DNA of 64,000 nucleotides from Methylococcus sp. Mc7 (GCF_019285515.1 NZ_CP079095.1:248001-312000); one strand, 5' to 3'; shown: positions 1-10,260, numbered from the stretch's first letter. Notes: generated from the sequence alone by a model not told the origin. Numbers and translations are program-made.

Positions 1-264
1 GGCGGTTGGCACAACGACTACGCCAAGCTGCCGGGCATGAAAGGGGAAGACCAGTGCGCGGCCTGCCACGGCAACGACCACAAGGGCACCCGTCTCTCCA
101 AGACGCCGGTGGACCGGGTGTTCGACTTCCGGGGCTTCAACGCCAAGAAGCTGAAGAAGGCCGGGTTCAAGTCCAAGGTCGTCAAGGTGGCCGCCGGCAC
201 GCCGATCGGCTGCGACACCTGTCACAGCCTGGAGACCAGCTTCAAGGGGTCGCCGGGGCATTGA
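1..264 (+). CDS. C-terminal end of a multihaem cytochrome c (partial)
   Basis: The frame is open from the first base and ends at the TGA at 262-264, so this is the last 87 residues of a larger protein. Two CxxCH haem-attachment motifs are visible, CAACH and CDTCH, about 42 residues apart, with a lysine-rich stretch between them. Such motifs bind haem covalently in the periplasm or on the cell surface, so the protein probably carries electrons. The number of haems and the exact family cannot be told from this fragment. A perfect 16-bp-stem hairpin about 110 bases downstream closes the unit. Confidence 0.75.
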   Translation, partial: GGWHNDYAKLPGMKGEDQCAACHGNDHKGTRLSKTPVDRVFDFRGFNAKKLKKAGFKSKVVKVAAGTPIGCDTCHSLETSFKGSPGH

Positions 265-372
265 GGACGCAGTCCAAACGGCCAGGGACGGTTTTCCACC
301 TCGGGGGAGGCTAAGCGGTAGCGGCTTCGACTTGCTCCCGTATCGGCGCCTCGCGGTGGAAGGACGCTGGGA

Positions 373-408
373 AAAACGGCGGAACCGGGCAACCGGTTCC
401 GCCGTTTT
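373..408. terminator. Perfect hairpin, probable bidirectional terminator
   Basis: Two 16-base arms (AAAACGGCGGAACCGG and its exact complement) flank a 4-base GCAA loop. The arms begin with A4 and end with T4, so the structure works as an intrinsic terminator in both directions, for the cytochrome gene and for the convergent metE. The rest of 265-637 holds no gene. It contains only short palindromic repeats, including one with 7-base GGCGGAT arms at 464-487. Confidence 0.6.
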
Positions 409-583
409 CATTCATTCTGAGGATCGCGGCAAGCAGCCACCCATGAAGACCGAAGTCACGTAAGGCGGATGCCGAAGGCGATCCGCCAACATCGAAATGA
501 TCTGCGGACATCGCCGCGATATCCAACCACCCCGCAAAACCGCCCGAATCGTGGACTCACCGGTGTGAAAGCCGTTTCGGAAC

Positions 584-625
584 GGCGGAACCCGAAGAGA
601 CGGTTCCGCCCTACCCGCTGGTTCG
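584..625 (-). repeat. REP-like palindromic repeat, copy 1
   Basis: Arms GGCGGAACC and GGTTCCGCC lie close together, followed by CTACCCGCTGGTTCG. Its reverse complement matches 22883-22924 at nearly every position over 42 bases, so this is a dispersed intergenic repeat and not a gene-specific terminator. It sits just downstream of the metE stop. Confidence 0.55.
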
Positions 626-637
626 AAGCGCCGTTTT

Positions 638-2926
638 TTACGCCGCCGATTCGAGCCCCGATTTCGCCTCTCGCATCGCCCTGGCCGCCTCGACCATGTT
701 CGCCAGCGCCTGCTCGGCCTCCGGCCATTGGCGGGTCTTCAGGCCGCAGTCCGGGTTGACCCACAGCCGCTCCGGATCGACCGCTACGCAGGCTTTCTCC
801 AGCAAGACCCGCATCTCGGCGCTGGCCGGAACCCGCGGCGAATGGATGTCGTAGACGCCGGGGCCGATGTCGTTGGGATAGCCGAAGACACGGAAGGCTT
901 CCAGCAGGTCCATGGCCGAGCGGCAGGTTTCGATGGTGATGACGTCGGCATCCAGCTCGGCGATGGCCGGCAGGATGTCGCCGAATTCCGAATAGCACAT
1001 GTGGGTGTGGATCTGGGTGTCGTCGGCGACGCCGCAGGAGGCGAGCCGGAACGCCTTGACCGCCCAATCGAGGTAATCCGCGCGTTCCGCCGGCTTGAGC
1101 GGCAGCCCTTCGCGGAATGCCGGCTCGTCGATCTGGATCGCCGCCACGCCGGCGGCTTCCAGATCGGCGACCTCGTCCCGGATCGCCAGCGCGATCTGCA
1201 GGGCAGTCACCGCGCGCGGCTGGTCGTCCCGCACGAAGGACCATTGCAGCATGGTCACCGGCCCCGTCAGCATGCCTTTGACAGGCTTCTTCGTCAGGCC
1301 CTGGGCATAGCGGATCCATTCCACCGTCATCGGCTCGGGTCTCGCCACATCGCCGTAGATGATGGGCGGTTTGACGCAGCGGGAGCCGTAGCTCTGCACC
1401 CAGCCGTGCTTGGTGAAGGCGTAGCCGGCCAGTTGCTCGCCGAAATACTCCACCATGTCGTTGCGCTCGGCCTCGCCGTGCACCAGCAGGTCCAGCGCCA
1501 GTGCCTCCTGCTTGCTCACGGCTTCGCGGATGGCGGCCCGCATCGCATCCCGGTAGGCCCCCTCGTTCAGCTCGCCGCTGCGGTAGGCGGCACGCGCCTT
1601 GCGGATCGCCGGTGTCTGGGGAAAGGAGCCGATGGTGGTGGTCGGAAACGGCGGCAGCCGCAGCCGCTCGCGCTGCAGCGGACAGCGCTCGGCGAACGGC
1701 GAGTAGCGGCGGAAGTCGGCATCGCTCAAACCCTCCAGCCGCCGCTTGACGGCGGGGTCATGGGTCAGCGGCGATTGCGCCCGCGCCTGCAGCAGGTGCT
1801 CCTGTTCCGCGAGTTCCGTGGCGACGGCCTGCCGCCCCAGCCGCAAACCTTTGTCGATCACGGCCAGCTCCTCCAGCTTCTGCACGGCGAAGGCGAGCCA
1901 GGCCTTGATCTCGGGATTCAGCGAGGTTTCCAGGCCCAGGTCCTGCGGCACGTGCAGCAGGGAGCAACTGGGCGCGAGCCACAGTCTCTCCCCCAGCGCC
2001 GCACCGGCGTTTTCCGCCAGGTCCAGCGCGCGACGGAGGTCCGTGCGCCAGACGTTGCGCCCGTCGATCAGGCCCAGGGAAAGCACCTTGTCCGCCGGGA
2101 AATCCTCCACGAAATCCCCGACCTGTTCGGGCGCCCGCACCGCGTCGACATGCAGACCGGCGACGGCCGAGTACTTGAGCCATACCGCGTGCTCCGCCAC
2201 CGAAGCGAAATAGGTCGCCAGCAGCAGCTTGGGACCGGCTTCCGCCAGAGCGGCATAGGCTGGCGCGAAGGCTTCGATCCATTCGGGCGGCAGGTCCAGC
2301 CCCAGGATCGGCTCGTCCATCTGCACCCACTGCACGCCTGAGGCATGCAGGCGCCGCAGGATCGCGGCATAGACCGGCAGCAGCCGGGGCAGGAGTTCCA
2401 GGCGGCTGAAGCCGGCCTGCTTTTCCTTGCCCAGGTAGAGATAGGTCAGAGGACCGATCAGCACCGGCTTGGGATTGAGCCGCAGGGCCTTGGCCTCCTC
2501 CACTTCGTCGAACAGCCATTCCGTGCCCGGACCGAAGCCGGTCTCGCGATCGAACTCGGGGACGATGTAGTGGTAGTTGGTGTCGAACCACTTGGTCATT
2601 TCCATCGCCGGCTGCTCGGCATTGCCCCGCGCGAGCTGAAAATACTGGTCCAAGCTCAGAACATCCGCCTGGAAGCCGAACCGGTCGGGGGCGGCACCAA
2701 GCAGCGCCGTCATGTTCAACATCTGGTCGTACCAGGCGAAATCGCCGACCGGCACCAGGTCGATGCCCGCAAGGCTCTGAATTTTCCAATGCCTTTCGCG
2801 CAACTCCCGCCCGGTCTGCGCCAGTTCCGCCGAGCCGGTCCGGCCGGCCCAATGGGCTTCGACGGCCTGCTTCAGTTCGCGTCCGGCGCCGATGCGGGGA
2901 AATCCCAGGGAATGTGTGACTGCCAT
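638..2926 (-). CDS. metE: Cobalamin-independent methionine synthase MetE
   Basis: Transfers the methyl group of 5-methyltetrahydropteroyltri-glutamate to homocysteine, the last step of methionine synthesis, in the cytoplasm. At 762 residues it has the full family length with both barrel domains. The N-terminus reads [13 protein letters not shown], and the C-terminal zinc site is complete: His and Cys in IHTHMC, Glu in ITIETC and Cys727 in [11 protein letters not shown]. It is divergent from metR, with a MetR-type box in the 100-base gap. No cobalamin riboswitch precedes it, which is notable in a genome that makes B12; control seems to be through MetR. Confidence 0.96.
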   Translation of the reverse strand: MAVTHSLGFPRIGAGRELKQAVEAHWAGRTGSAELAQTGRELRERHWKIQSLAGIDLVPVGDFAWYDQMLNMTALLGAAPDRFGFQADVLSLDQYFQLARGNAEQPAMEMTKWFDTNYHYIVPEFDRETGFGPGTEWLFDEVEEAKALRLNPKPVLIGPLTYLYLGKEKQAGFSRLELLPRLLPVYAAILRRLHASGVQWVQMDEPILGLDLPPEWIEAFAPAYAALAEAGPKLLLATYFASVAEHAVWLKYSAVAGLHVDAVRAPEQVGDFVEDFPADKVLSLGLIDGRNVWRTDLRRALDLAENAGAALGERLWLAPSCSLLHVPQDLGLETSLNPEIKAWLAFAVQKLEELAVIDKGLRLGRQAVATELAEQEHLLQARAQSPLTHDPAVKRRLEGLSDADFRRYSPFAERCPLQRERLRLPPFPTTTIGSFPQTPAIRKARAAYRSGELNEGAYRDAMRAAIREAVSKQEALALDLLVHGEAERNDMVEYFGEQLAGYAFTKHGWVQSYGSRCVKPPIIYGDVARPEPMTVEWIRYAQGLTKKPVKGMLTGPVTMLQWSFVRDDQPRAVTALQIALAIRDEVADLEAAGVAAIQIDEPAFREGLPLKPAERADYLDWAVKAFRLASCGVADDTQIHTHMCYSEFGDILPAIAELDADVITIETCRSAMDLLEAFRVFGYPNDIGPGVYDIHSPRVPASAEMRVLLEKACVAVDPERLWVNPDCGLKTRQWPEAEQALANMVEAARAMREAKSGLESAA

Positions 2927-2977
2927 ATCTGCCTCCTCATGCTCATCGAATTGAGAGCTGGCATGATCGGGACAGGA

Positions 2978-2990
2978 TGATTATTATTCA
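2978..2990. promoter_or_regulatory. Candidate MetR box between metE and metR
   Basis: The 13-mer TGATTATTATTCA matches the known MetR consensus TGAANNWNNTTCA on its opposite strand at all but one defined position. A weaker half-matching site lies at 2993-3005. The surrounding 2975-3010 is AT-rich, unlike the flanking genes, as expected for overlapping divergent promoters. Confidence 0.55.
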
Positions 2991-3026
2991 AACTCAATAT
3001 TTTCATCGCAGTCATCGATTTCATTC

Positions 3027-3968
3027 ATGAAGCCATCTCTATTGGAACTCCGCCACCTGCAAACCCTGTTGGCCCTGGTGGAAACCGGCACGCTGTCGAA
3101 GGCGGCGGCGCGGGTCTTCCTCACCCAGTCGGCCCTCTCGCACCAGATCAAGCAGTTGGAAGACCATTACGGCGTGGCGCTGTTCGAGCGCAAGACCCAG
3201 CCCCTGCGCCTGTCGCCCGCGGGCCAGCGCCTGCACAGCCTGGCCGGGACGGTGATGAAGGCGGTGCGGGAAGCCGAGCGCGACGTCGCCCGCATCGCCC
3301 AGGGCAACAGCGGCCAGCTCCGGATCGCGGTGGAGTGCCACACCTGCTTCGACTGGCTGATGCCGGCGATGGACCAGTTCCGCGAACACTGGCCGGAGGT
3401 CGAGCTGGACCTGGTCTCCGGCTTCCACGCCGATCCCTTAGGGTTGCTGCATGAGGACCGCGCCGAGCTGGTGGTGGTGTCCGAGCCCCAGGCGCGAGAG
3501 GGTGTCACCTTCCATCCGCTGTTCCGGTTCGAGATCGTGGGCCTGGTGTCGCGCCAGCATCCGCTCGCGCCCAAAGCCTTCCTGGCGCCGGAGGATTTCG
3601 CCGACGAAACCCTGCTCAGCTATCCGGTGCCGGAGGACATGCTGGACATCGTCCGCAAGGTGCTCAAGCCCCGCGGCATCGAGCCCAAACGGCGCACCGC
3701 CGAACTCACGGTCGCGATCCTGCAGCTCGTCGCCAGCCGCCGCGGCATCGCCGCCCTGCCCCACTGGACCGTGCAAGGCTATCTCGAGCGGGAATACGTG
3801 CTGGCCAAGCCCATCGGCGAAACCGGCCTGTGGAGCGCGCTGTATGCCGCCACCACGGAAGGCATGGCGCAATCGGCCTACATGGGGGATTTCCTCGACA
3901 TCGTGCGCTCCAGCAGTTTCCGCAATCTGCGGGGGCTGCTGCCGCTCACGACTGAAGATTCGCTTTGA
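3027..3968 (+). CDS. metR: LysR-family transcriptional regulator, MetR type
   Basis: The 313-residue protein starts with a LysR helix-turn-helix (about residues 8-65; LSKAAARVFLTQSALSHQIKQLE) followed by the ligand-binding domain. The ending and length agree with MetR, which senses homocysteine and controls metE and other methionine genes. Divergence from metE with a MetR-like box in the gap supports this. The ATG chosen fits the start of the LysR domain. Confidence 0.9.
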   Translation: MKPSLLELRHLQTLLALVETGTLSKAAARVFLTQSALSHQIKQLEDHYGVALFERKTQPLRLSPAGQRLHSLAGTVMKAVREAERDVARIAQGNSGQLRIAVECHTCFDWLMPAMDQFREHWPEVELDLVSGFHADPLGLLHEDRAELVVVSEPQAREGVTFHPLFRFEIVGLVSRQHPLAPKAFLAPEDFADETLLSYPVPEDMLDIVRKVLKPRGIEPKRRTAELTVAILQLVASRRGIAALPHWTVQGYLEREYVLAKPIGETGLWSALYAATTEGMAQSAYMGDFLDIVRSSSFRNLRGLLPLTTEDSL

Positions 3969-4019
3969 GGTTTCGTGGCGGCAGACAAACGTGTTCACGG
4001 TTGCACAAGCTCCGGCAAC

Positions 4020-4463
4020 ATGTTTTTATTTCCCACCATGCCGATGCCTTCGCCCGCGCAAATCCGCCGCTCGCTCGCCTGCCGCCTCTGCGCGGTGTTG
4101 AGCCTTTGCGTCTGGCTCTTGTCCTCGGCCGGCACGGTCTGCCTGATGGGGGGCATGCCGCAGGCCGAGCAGGCCGCGGGGCATTGCGCCGGAATGCCGG
4201 AGCACGATGAGTCTTCCCAGACGCCGCCGGACGGCTGCGCCAAACAGGCCTCCTGTTTCGGCCTGCAGGCCGTGGACGAAGACGACATCGCCATCGACAA
4301 GGCGGGCACCGGTCTTCAGGTGAAACTCCTTGCGCTCTGCCTGCTGGTTGTCGCCGGCCTGTGGACTGCGATCCTGCGGCTGCCGGATCACCACCACCTG
4401 CGGCGGTCTCCCCCGCTTCCCAAGGTTCCCGTCGCTCTCCGCTTCTGCGTCCTGCTGAATTAG
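4020..4463 (+). CDS. Small Cys/His-containing protein at the head of the metal-efflux operon
   Basis: I do not recognise a named family. The predicted product (147 residues from ATG 4020; later ATGs at 4038 and 4044 are also possible) has an N-terminal hydrophobic segment (ACRLCAVLSLCVWLLSSAG), a Met/His/Cys-rich middle (MGGMPQAEQAAGHCAGMPEHD) and a second hydrophobic segment. It ends RFCVLLN after a HHHL motif. The pattern suggests an inner-membrane protein with a metal-binding loop facing the periplasm. It lies about 100 bases before the RND efflux genes and may be an accessory to copper/silver resistance; that role is inferred from position and composition only. Confidence 0.5.
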   Translation: MFLFPTMPMPSPAQIRRSLACRLCAVLSLCVWLLSSAGTVCLMGGMPQAEQAAGHCAGMPEHDESSQTPPDGCAKQASCFGLQAVDEDDIAIDKAGTGLQVKLLALCLLVVAGLWTAILRLPDHHHLRRSPPLPKVPVALRFCVLLN

Positions 4464-4566
4464 CGCTCCTTTTTCCATCGCTGACCGCAACGCGATTGGC
4501 CTGCCGCGTCCTGCGCCGGACCGGAAGGGAATCGCCGCTCGACTGCGTCCGAAAAAGGAGCATTCC

Positions 4567-5847
4567 ATGTTTTCGCTACACCCCTCGTACAGGCGATCGG
4601 ACTTCGCACTGCTGCTGATAGTCTGCCTGGCGGCGCCGGCACTGGCCGGTCCGCTTTCCCTGGAACAGGCGCTGAACCAGGCGCTGGCCGGCAATCCGGG
4701 GCTGGCCGAAATCAAGGCCCGCGCCGACGCCCTGGCCAGCGTTCCGCCCCAGGCCGGCAGCCTGCCCGATCCTTTCCTGAGCTTCGGCGCGCTGAACGTC
4801 CCGACCAACGATTTCAGCCTGAACCAGGACCAGATGACCATGATGGAGGTCGCCGTCAGCCAGCAGCTTCCCTTTCCGGGCAAGCTCGGCCTGGCCGAAC
4901 GGGCGGCGCAGCAGGAAGCCATCGGCGCGGCCAAGGATGCCGATGAAGCGCGGCTCCGGCTGGCCCGGGACATCCGCCTGAGCTGGTGGGCGCTTTTCTA
5001 TTACGACCGCACCCTCGGCATCCTCGCCGAAAGCCGGGACTGGATGGCCAAGCTGGCGGACATCGCCGACCAGCGCTACCGGCTCGGCCAGGCGGAACAG
5101 TCGGACAGCCTGCTGGCCCGGCTGGAACTCACCAAGCTGCGCGACAAGACCTTGGAGCTGATCAACATGCGCCACGGTGAGGCGGCCCGTCTCAACGTGC
5201 TGCTCGACCGCTCCAGCGACAGCGCGCTGGAACTGCCCAGCGAAGCCGCATTCAGTTTTCCCGAACTGTCGGCCGAGCCGGCGCTGCTCGACCAGGCCCA
5301 GGCCCAGCGGCCGCTGCTGGCCCAGAAACAGGCGGCCATCGAAGCCGCCCAGAACCGCCTCGATCTGGCGAAAAAGGAGTACCTGCCCGACCTCAACCTC
5401 GGCTTCGGCTACGCCTTCCGCCAGAACGCGCCGAACGGCGAATTCCGCAGCGACTTCGCCAACTTCCGGCTGAGCATGAACCTGCCGCTGTACGCCGCCA
5501 CCAAGCAGTCCAAGCAGGTCGACCAGAGGCAGAGCGAACTGATGCGGGAACGCTACGCGCTGCATGATGCCGAACGCAGCGTCCAGGCCGACGTGACCAC
5601 CGCGCTGGCCGCCTACCACCATGCCCACGAGCGCCTGAGCCTGTTCGAGAAGGAGCTCCTCCCTCAGGCGCGCGGCACGTTGGATTCCCTGACCGCCAGC
5701 TACCGGGTGGGCAAGATCGCCTTCGCCGACGTGCTGCGCGCCCAGCTCTCAGTGTTCGATTACCAGGTGCAGTACTGGAACGCCCTCATCACCTCCCAGC
5801 AGGCGCTCGCCCGCCTGGCCGCCGCCCTCGGCAAGGAAACGCTATGA
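4567..5847 (+). CDS. TolC-family outer membrane efflux protein (CusC-like)
   Basis: A 426-residue outer membrane channel subunit. It has a signal sequence (FALLLIVCLAAPALAG) followed by two repeats of the TolC/OEP domain with long helical stretches (SLEQALNQALAGNPGLAEIKA; and in the second half QAAIEAAQNRLDLAKKEYLP). It would form the outer-membrane exit duct of the RND pump. A strong AGGAG-like site lies just before the ATG at 4567, and the stop overlaps the start of the next gene by 4 bases. Confidence 0.88.
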   Translation: MFSLHPSYRRSDFALLLIVCLAAPALAGPLSLEQALNQALAGNPGLAEIKARADALASVPPQAGSLPDPFLSFGALNVPTNDFSLNQDQMTMMEVAVSQQLPFPGKLGLAERAAQQEAIGAAKDADEARLRLARDIRLSWWALFYYDRTLGILAESRDWMAKLADIADQRYRLGQAEQSDSLLARLELTKLRDKTLELINMRHGEAARLNVLLDRSSDSALELPSEAAFSFPELSAEPALLDQAQAQRPLLAQKQAAIEAAQNRLDLAKKEYLPDLNLGFGYAFRQNAPNGEFRSDFANFRLSMNLPLYAATKQSKQVDQRQSELMRERYALHDAERSVQADVTTALAAYHHAHERLSLFEKELLPQARGTLDSLTASYRVGKIAFADVLRAQLSVFDYQVQYWNALITSQQALARLAAALGKETL

Positions 5848-7127
5848 AACCGTCTGTACGTCTGATCTTGCTCCTCCTGGCGTTGGCCGGCACCGGCGTC
5901 GGCGGCTACTGGCTGGGACGTAAAACCGCGCCCCCACCCTCACTCGCCCCGGAGACCGTGACCGAGAGGCGTCCCTTGTTCTACCGCAACCCGATGAACC
6001 CGCAGGTCACTTCGCCGGTGCCGGCCAAGGACGACATGGGGATGGACTACGTGCCGGTCTACGCCGAAGACCTGGCGCCGACAGGCGGCCCCAGCGAAGC
6101 GGTGGTCAGCCTCGGCCCGGAGAAGGTCCAGAAGCTGGGGGTGCGGTCCGAGCCGGCACGGCGCCGGGTCCTGACCCACGTCATCAGGGCGCTGGGCGTG
6201 GTAGAGATCGACGAGCGGCGGGTCCACGCGATCGCGCCGCGCTTCGAGGGCTGGATCGAACGCCTGGGCGTCAACACCACCGGCCAGCCGGTGCGGCAAG
6301 GCGAAGTGCTGCTGGAAGCGTACAGCCCGGAACTCGTCTCGGCCCAGGAGGAATATCGCATCGCCGGCTCCGGCGAGGCCAGCCGGGCCTTGCGTGAAGG
6401 CGCGATCCAGCGGCTGCGCAACTGGAGCGTTCCGGAACCCTGGCTGCGCCGGTTCGAGTCCAGCGGCGAAATCCAGCGCCGGGTGCCGTTCGCCTCGCCG
6501 GTGAACGGCATCGTGCTGGAAAAGAATGCGCTGCAGGGCATGCGCTTCCTGCCCGGCGACACCTTGTTCCGCATCGCCGATCTGTCGACGGTCTGGGTCA
6601 TCGCCTCGATCTTCGAGCAGGACCTCGGCCACGTCCGGGTCGGGCAGACCGCCCGCATCGACTTCAACGCCTATCCGGACCGAAGCTTCGATGGCCGGGT
6701 GAGCTATGTCTACCCCACGGTAACCGATGCCGTGCGCACGGCGAGGGTACGTATCGAACTGGCCAATCCGAAGCAGGTGCTCAAGCCGGCGATGTACGGC
6801 GATGTCACCCTGCAGGCGGCAGCGGAGGCGGAACCGGTGCTGGCAGTACCCGATTCCGCCGTGCTCGACAGCGGCACCCGGCGACTGGTGCTGGTCCGCA
6901 TGGGCGAAGGCCGCTTCGAACCCCGTCCGGTCGAAACCGGCCAGCGGGTGGAGGGGTACACCGAAATACGCCGGGGACTTGGCGAGGGCGAAGAGGTGGT
7001 GACACGCGCCAATTTCCTGATCGACTCGGAAAGCAACCTCCGCGCGGCAATCGGCAGCTTTTCGACCGGCCAGCCCTCGCCCGCCCCGACCGCCGCGCCC
7101 GACCATTCGATGCACGGAGGCCATTGA
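5844..7127 (+). CDS. cusB: RND efflux periplasmic adaptor, CusB-like
   Basis: A 427-residue membrane-fusion protein that links the inner-membrane pump to the outer-membrane channel. An N-terminal membrane anchor (residues about 5-25) is followed by a heavy-metal-binding domain at about 47-72 with the typical YRNPMNP and DDMGMDY motifs. The barrel-sandwich and beta-barrel domains come next, and the C-terminal tail DHSMHGGH is rich in His and Met. Methionine-rich sites of this kind bind Cu(I) or Ag(I), so these are the likely substrates. The start is translationally coupled to the preceding gene through an ATGA overlap. Confidence 0.88.
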   Translation: MKPSVRLILLLLALAGTGVGGYWLGRKTAPPPSLAPETVTERRPLFYRNPMNPQVTSPVPAKDDMGMDYVPVYAEDLAPTGGPSEAVVSLGPEKVQKLGVRSEPARRRVLTHVIRALGVVEIDERRVHAIAPRFEGWIERLGVNTTGQPVRQGEVLLEAYSPELVSAQEEYRIAGSGEASRALREGAIQRLRNWSVPEPWLRRFESSGEIQRRVPFASPVNGIVLEKNALQGMRFLPGDTLFRIADLSTVWVIASIFEQDLGHVRVGQTARIDFNAYPDRSFDGRVSYVYPTVTDAVRTARVRIELANPKQVLKPAMYGDVTLQAAAEAEPVLAVPDSAVLDSGTRRLVLVRMGEGRFEPRPVETGQRVEGYTEIRRGLGEGEEVVTRANFLIDSESNLRAAIGSFSTGQPSPAPTAAPDHSMHGGH

Positions 7128-7128
7128 G

Positions 7129-10100
7129 ATGCTCGCCCACGTCATCGACTGGTCCCTGCGCAACGTGTTCCTGGTGCTGCTGGCGACGGCCGCCGTGGTC
7201 GCCGCCGGCATCCATGCCGTCGTTCGCACCCCGCTGGACGCCCTCCCCGACCTGTCCGACGCCCAGGTCATCGTCTACACCGAGTTCCCGGGCCAGGCGC
7301 CGCAGGTCGTGGAGGACCAGGTCACCTATCCCCTTACCACCTCGATGCTGAACGTGCCCCGCTCCAAGGTCGTGCGGGGCTTCTCGTTCTTCGGGGCCTC
7401 CTACGTCTACGTCATCTTCGACGACGGCACCGACATCTACTGGGCACGCTCGCGGGTGCTGGAATACCTCAACGCCGCCGCCGCGAAGTTGCCCAAGAAC
7501 GTGATCCCGCGCATCGGCCCGGACGCCACCGGGGTCGGCTGGGTCTACCAATACGCGCTCACCGGCGCCGGCCACACCCTGGCCGAGCTGCGCACGCTGC
7601 AGGACTGGTTTCTGCGCTATCAGCTCAGCAAGGCGCAGGGCGTGGCCGAGGTCGCCAGCATCGGCGGCTTCGTCCAGCAGTACCAGGTCACCGTCGATCC
7701 GCACAAGCTGCAGGCCTACGGCGTGCCCTTGAAGAAGATCATCGAGGTGATCCGCGCCAGCAACACCGACGTCGGCGGGCGCGTGGTGGAACTGGCGGAA
7801 ACCGAATACATGGTGCGGGGGCGCGGCTACCTGCGCGGCATCGCCGATCTGGAACAACTGGTGGTGAAGGCGGCGGGCGGCATCCCGGTGCTGATCCGCG
7901 ACGTGGCACGGGTGGAGCTGGTGCCGGACGAGCGCCGTGGCATCACCGAGCTGAACGGCGAAGGCGAGGTGGTGTCCGGCATCGCCCTGGCCCGCTACGG
8001 CCAGAACGCGCTGGACGTGATCGGCAGCGTCAAGGCCAGGCTGCTGGAAATCGCCCCCGGCCTACCCGAAGGCGTCGACATCGTGCCGGTGTACGACCGT
8101 TCGGAACTGATCCTGCGCGCCATCGCCACCCTGCGCGAAACCCTCCTGGAGGAAAGCGCGGTGGTCGCCGCGGTGTGCGCGCTGTTCCTGTTCCATCTGC
8201 GCAGCGCCCTGGTCGCCATCCTGATGCTGCCGGTCGGCGTCCTGGCCGCCTTCATCGTGATGCGCGCCATGGACCTGAACTCCAACTTGATGAGCCTGGG
8301 CGGCATCGCCATCGCGATCGGGGCCATGGTCGACGCCGCCATCGTCATGATCGAGAACGCCCACAAGCATCTCGAACGCAATCCCGACCGACCCCGGATC
8401 GAACTGATCCGCGCCGCCTGCCGGGAAGTGGGGCCGGCCCTGTTCTTCAGCCTGCTGATCATCACCGTGTCGTTCCTGCCGGTGTTCGCGCTGGAAGCCC
8501 AGGAAGGCCGGCTGTTCCATCCGCTGGCCTACACCAAGACCTTCGCCATGGCCGGTGCGGCCCTGCTGTCGGTCACGGTGGTGCCGGTCATGATGCTGCT
8601 GTTCGTGCGCGGCCGCATCCTGCCGGAGGCCCGCAACCCGGTGAACCGGGTGCTCATCGGGATGTATCGCCCGGTCATCCGGGGCGTGCTGCGCCACAAG
8701 GCCCTGACCCTGGCCAGCGCCTTCGCCATCCTGACGGCGACGCTCTATCCGGCCTCGCGCCTAGGCAGCGAATTCATGCCCACGCTGAACGAAGGCACCC
8801 TGCTGTTCATGCCGACCACCTTGCCCGGCATCTCCATCACCAAGGCGTCGGAGCTGCTGCAAACCCAGGACCGCATTCTCAAGAGTTTTCCGGAGGTCGC
8901 CTCGGTGTTAGGCAAGGCCGGTCGCGCCCAGACCGCCACCGACCCGGCGCCGCTGGAAATGGCCGAGACCCTGGTCAACCTGAAACCGGAAAAGGACTGG
9001 CGGCCGGGCATGACGATCGACAAGCTGGTCGCCGAGATGGACCAGGCGCTGCAGATTCCCGGCGTCACCAATGCCTGGACCATGCCGATCAAGAACCGGA
9101 TCGACATGCTTTCCACCGGCATCCGCACCCCCATCGGCGTCAAGGTATTCGGCCGGGACCTGGAAACCCTGGACCGCCTCGCCCGCCAGATCGAACAGGC
9201 CATCAAGTCCGTACCAGGCACGACCAGCGTGTACGCCGAGCGCGTCACCGGCGGTCATTACCTCAACATCGAACCCGACTACATCCAGTTGGCGCGCTAC
9301 GGCCTGACCGTCGGCGATTTGCAGGAGGTGATCGCCACCGCGCTGGGCGGCGAAACCGTCACCACCACGGTGGAAGGACGCGAGCGCTTCGGCGTGATCG
9401 TGCGCTATCCCCGCGAATTGCGGGACGATCCCGTGGGGCTGGGCAGCCACATCCTGATTCCCACTGAAGCGGGCGCCAACGTCCCGCTCGGCCAGCTCGC
9501 CCACATCTCGCTCACGCTGGGCGCCCCCGGTATCCGCACCGAGAACGCCCTGCTCTCGGCCTACGTGTTCGTCGACCTGCGCGGACGCGACATCGGCGGC
9601 TACGTCGAGGAGGCGCGGCGGGCGGTGCAGACGGCGGTGAAACTCCCGCCCGGCTATTTCGTCACCTGGAGCGGCCAGTTCGAATACCTGCAGCGGGCCG
9701 AGCAGCGCCTGATGCTGGTGGTGCCGCTCACCCTCGCCGTGATCTTCGTCCTGCTGTACCTGAACTTCAGGCGGCTGACCGAAACCCTGATCGTGATGGC
9801 CTCCGTGCCGTTCGCCCTGGTCGGCGGAGTGTGGCTGCTGTGGCTGCTGGACTACAACCTGAGTATCGCCGTGGGCATCGGCTTCATCGCCCTGGCCGGC
9901 GTCGCCGCGGAAACCGGCGTGGTCATGCTGATCTATCTCGACCATGCCTGGGAGGAGCTGCGCGAGGAAGCCCGCCGGGCAGGCCGCACGCCCGGCGCGG
10001 ACGATCTCTATCGTGCGGTCATGGCCGGCGCGGTGGAGCGGGTGCGGCCGAAGATGATGACCGTGACGGCGATCATGGCCGGCCTCCTGCCCATCCTCTG

Positions 10101-10260
10101 GAGCACCGGCTCCGGCTCCGAAGTCATGCGCCGCATCGCCGCCCCCATGGTCGGCGGGATGGTCTCCTCCACCGTCCTGACCCTGGTGGTCATCCCGGCG
10201 GTCTACGCCTGGTGCAAGCTGCGTTCGCTGGACGCCGAAGATTGGAAATGCGGTCGGTAA
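7129..10260 (+). CDS. cusA: Heavy-metal RND transporter, CusA-like
   Basis: A 1043-residue inner-membrane proton-driven pump of the HME-RND class. Twelve membrane segments, two large periplasmic loops and the conserved start (IDWSLRNVFLVLLATA) are present, as are FPGQAPQVVEDQVTYPL and SRLGSEFMPTLNEGTLLFMP. Met residues in the second periplasmic loop (NAWTMPIKNRIDMLSTG) fit CusA-type Cu(I)/Ag(I) handling better than Czc-type zinc export. It starts one base after the adaptor stop and ends the operon. Confidence 0.92.
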   Translation: MLAHVIDWSLRNVFLVLLATAAVVAAGIHAVVRTPLDALPDLSDAQVIVYTEFPGQAPQVVEDQVTYPLTTSMLNVPRSKVVRGFSFFGASYVYVIFDDGTDIYWARSRVLEYLNAAAAKLPKNVIPRIGPDATGVGWVYQYALTGAGHTLAELRTLQDWFLRYQLSKAQGVAEVASIGGFVQQYQVTVDPHKLQAYGVPLKKIIEVIRASNTDVGGRVVELAETEYMVRGRGYLRGIADLEQLVVKAAGGIPVLIRDVARVELVPDERRGITELNGEGEVVSGIALARYGQNALDVIGSVKARLLEIAPGLPEGVDIVPVYDRSELILRAIATLRETLLEESAVVAAVCALFLFHLRSALVAILMLPVGVLAAFIVMRAMDLNSNLMSLGGIAIAIGAMVDAAIVMIENAHKHLERNPDRPRIELIRAACREVGPALFFSLLIITVSFLPVFALEAQEGRLFHPLAYTKTFAMAGAALLSVTVVPVMMLLFVRGRILPEARNPVNRVLIGMYRPVIRGVLRHKALTLASAFAILTATLYPASRLGSEFMPTLNEGTLLFMPTTLPGISITKASELLQTQDRILKSFPEVASVLGKAGRAQTATDPAPLEMAETLVNLKPEKDWRPGMTIDKLVAEMDQALQIPGVTNAWTMPIKNRIDMLSTGIRTPIGVKVFGRDLETLDRLARQIEQAIKSVPGTTSVYAERVTGGHYLNIEPDYIQLARYGLTVGDLQEVIATALGGETVTTTVEGRERFGVIVRYPRELRDDPVGLGSHILIPTEAGANVPLGQLAHISLTLGAPGIRTENALLSAYVFVDLRGRDIGGYVEEARRAVQTAVKLPPGYFVTWSGQFEYLQRAEQRLMLVVPLTLAVIFVLLYLNFRRLTETLIVMASVPFALVGGVWLLWLLDYNLSIAVGIGFIALAGVAAETGVVMLIYLDHAWEELREEARRAGRTPGADDLYRAVMAGAVERVRPKMMTVTAIMAGLLPILWSTGSGSEVMRRIAAPMVGGMVSSTVLTLVVIPAVYAWCKLRSLDAEDWKCGR

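Noticed and set aside
728-2341. Long plus-strand open frame opposite metE
   Set aside because: It is a shadow of the GC-rich metE gene. Its translation is low-complexity and matches no family, while metE is complete.
2927-3026. Cobalamin riboswitch upstream of metE
   Set aside because: The gap is only 100 bases and AT-rich, with MetR-like sites and none of the aptamer motifs.
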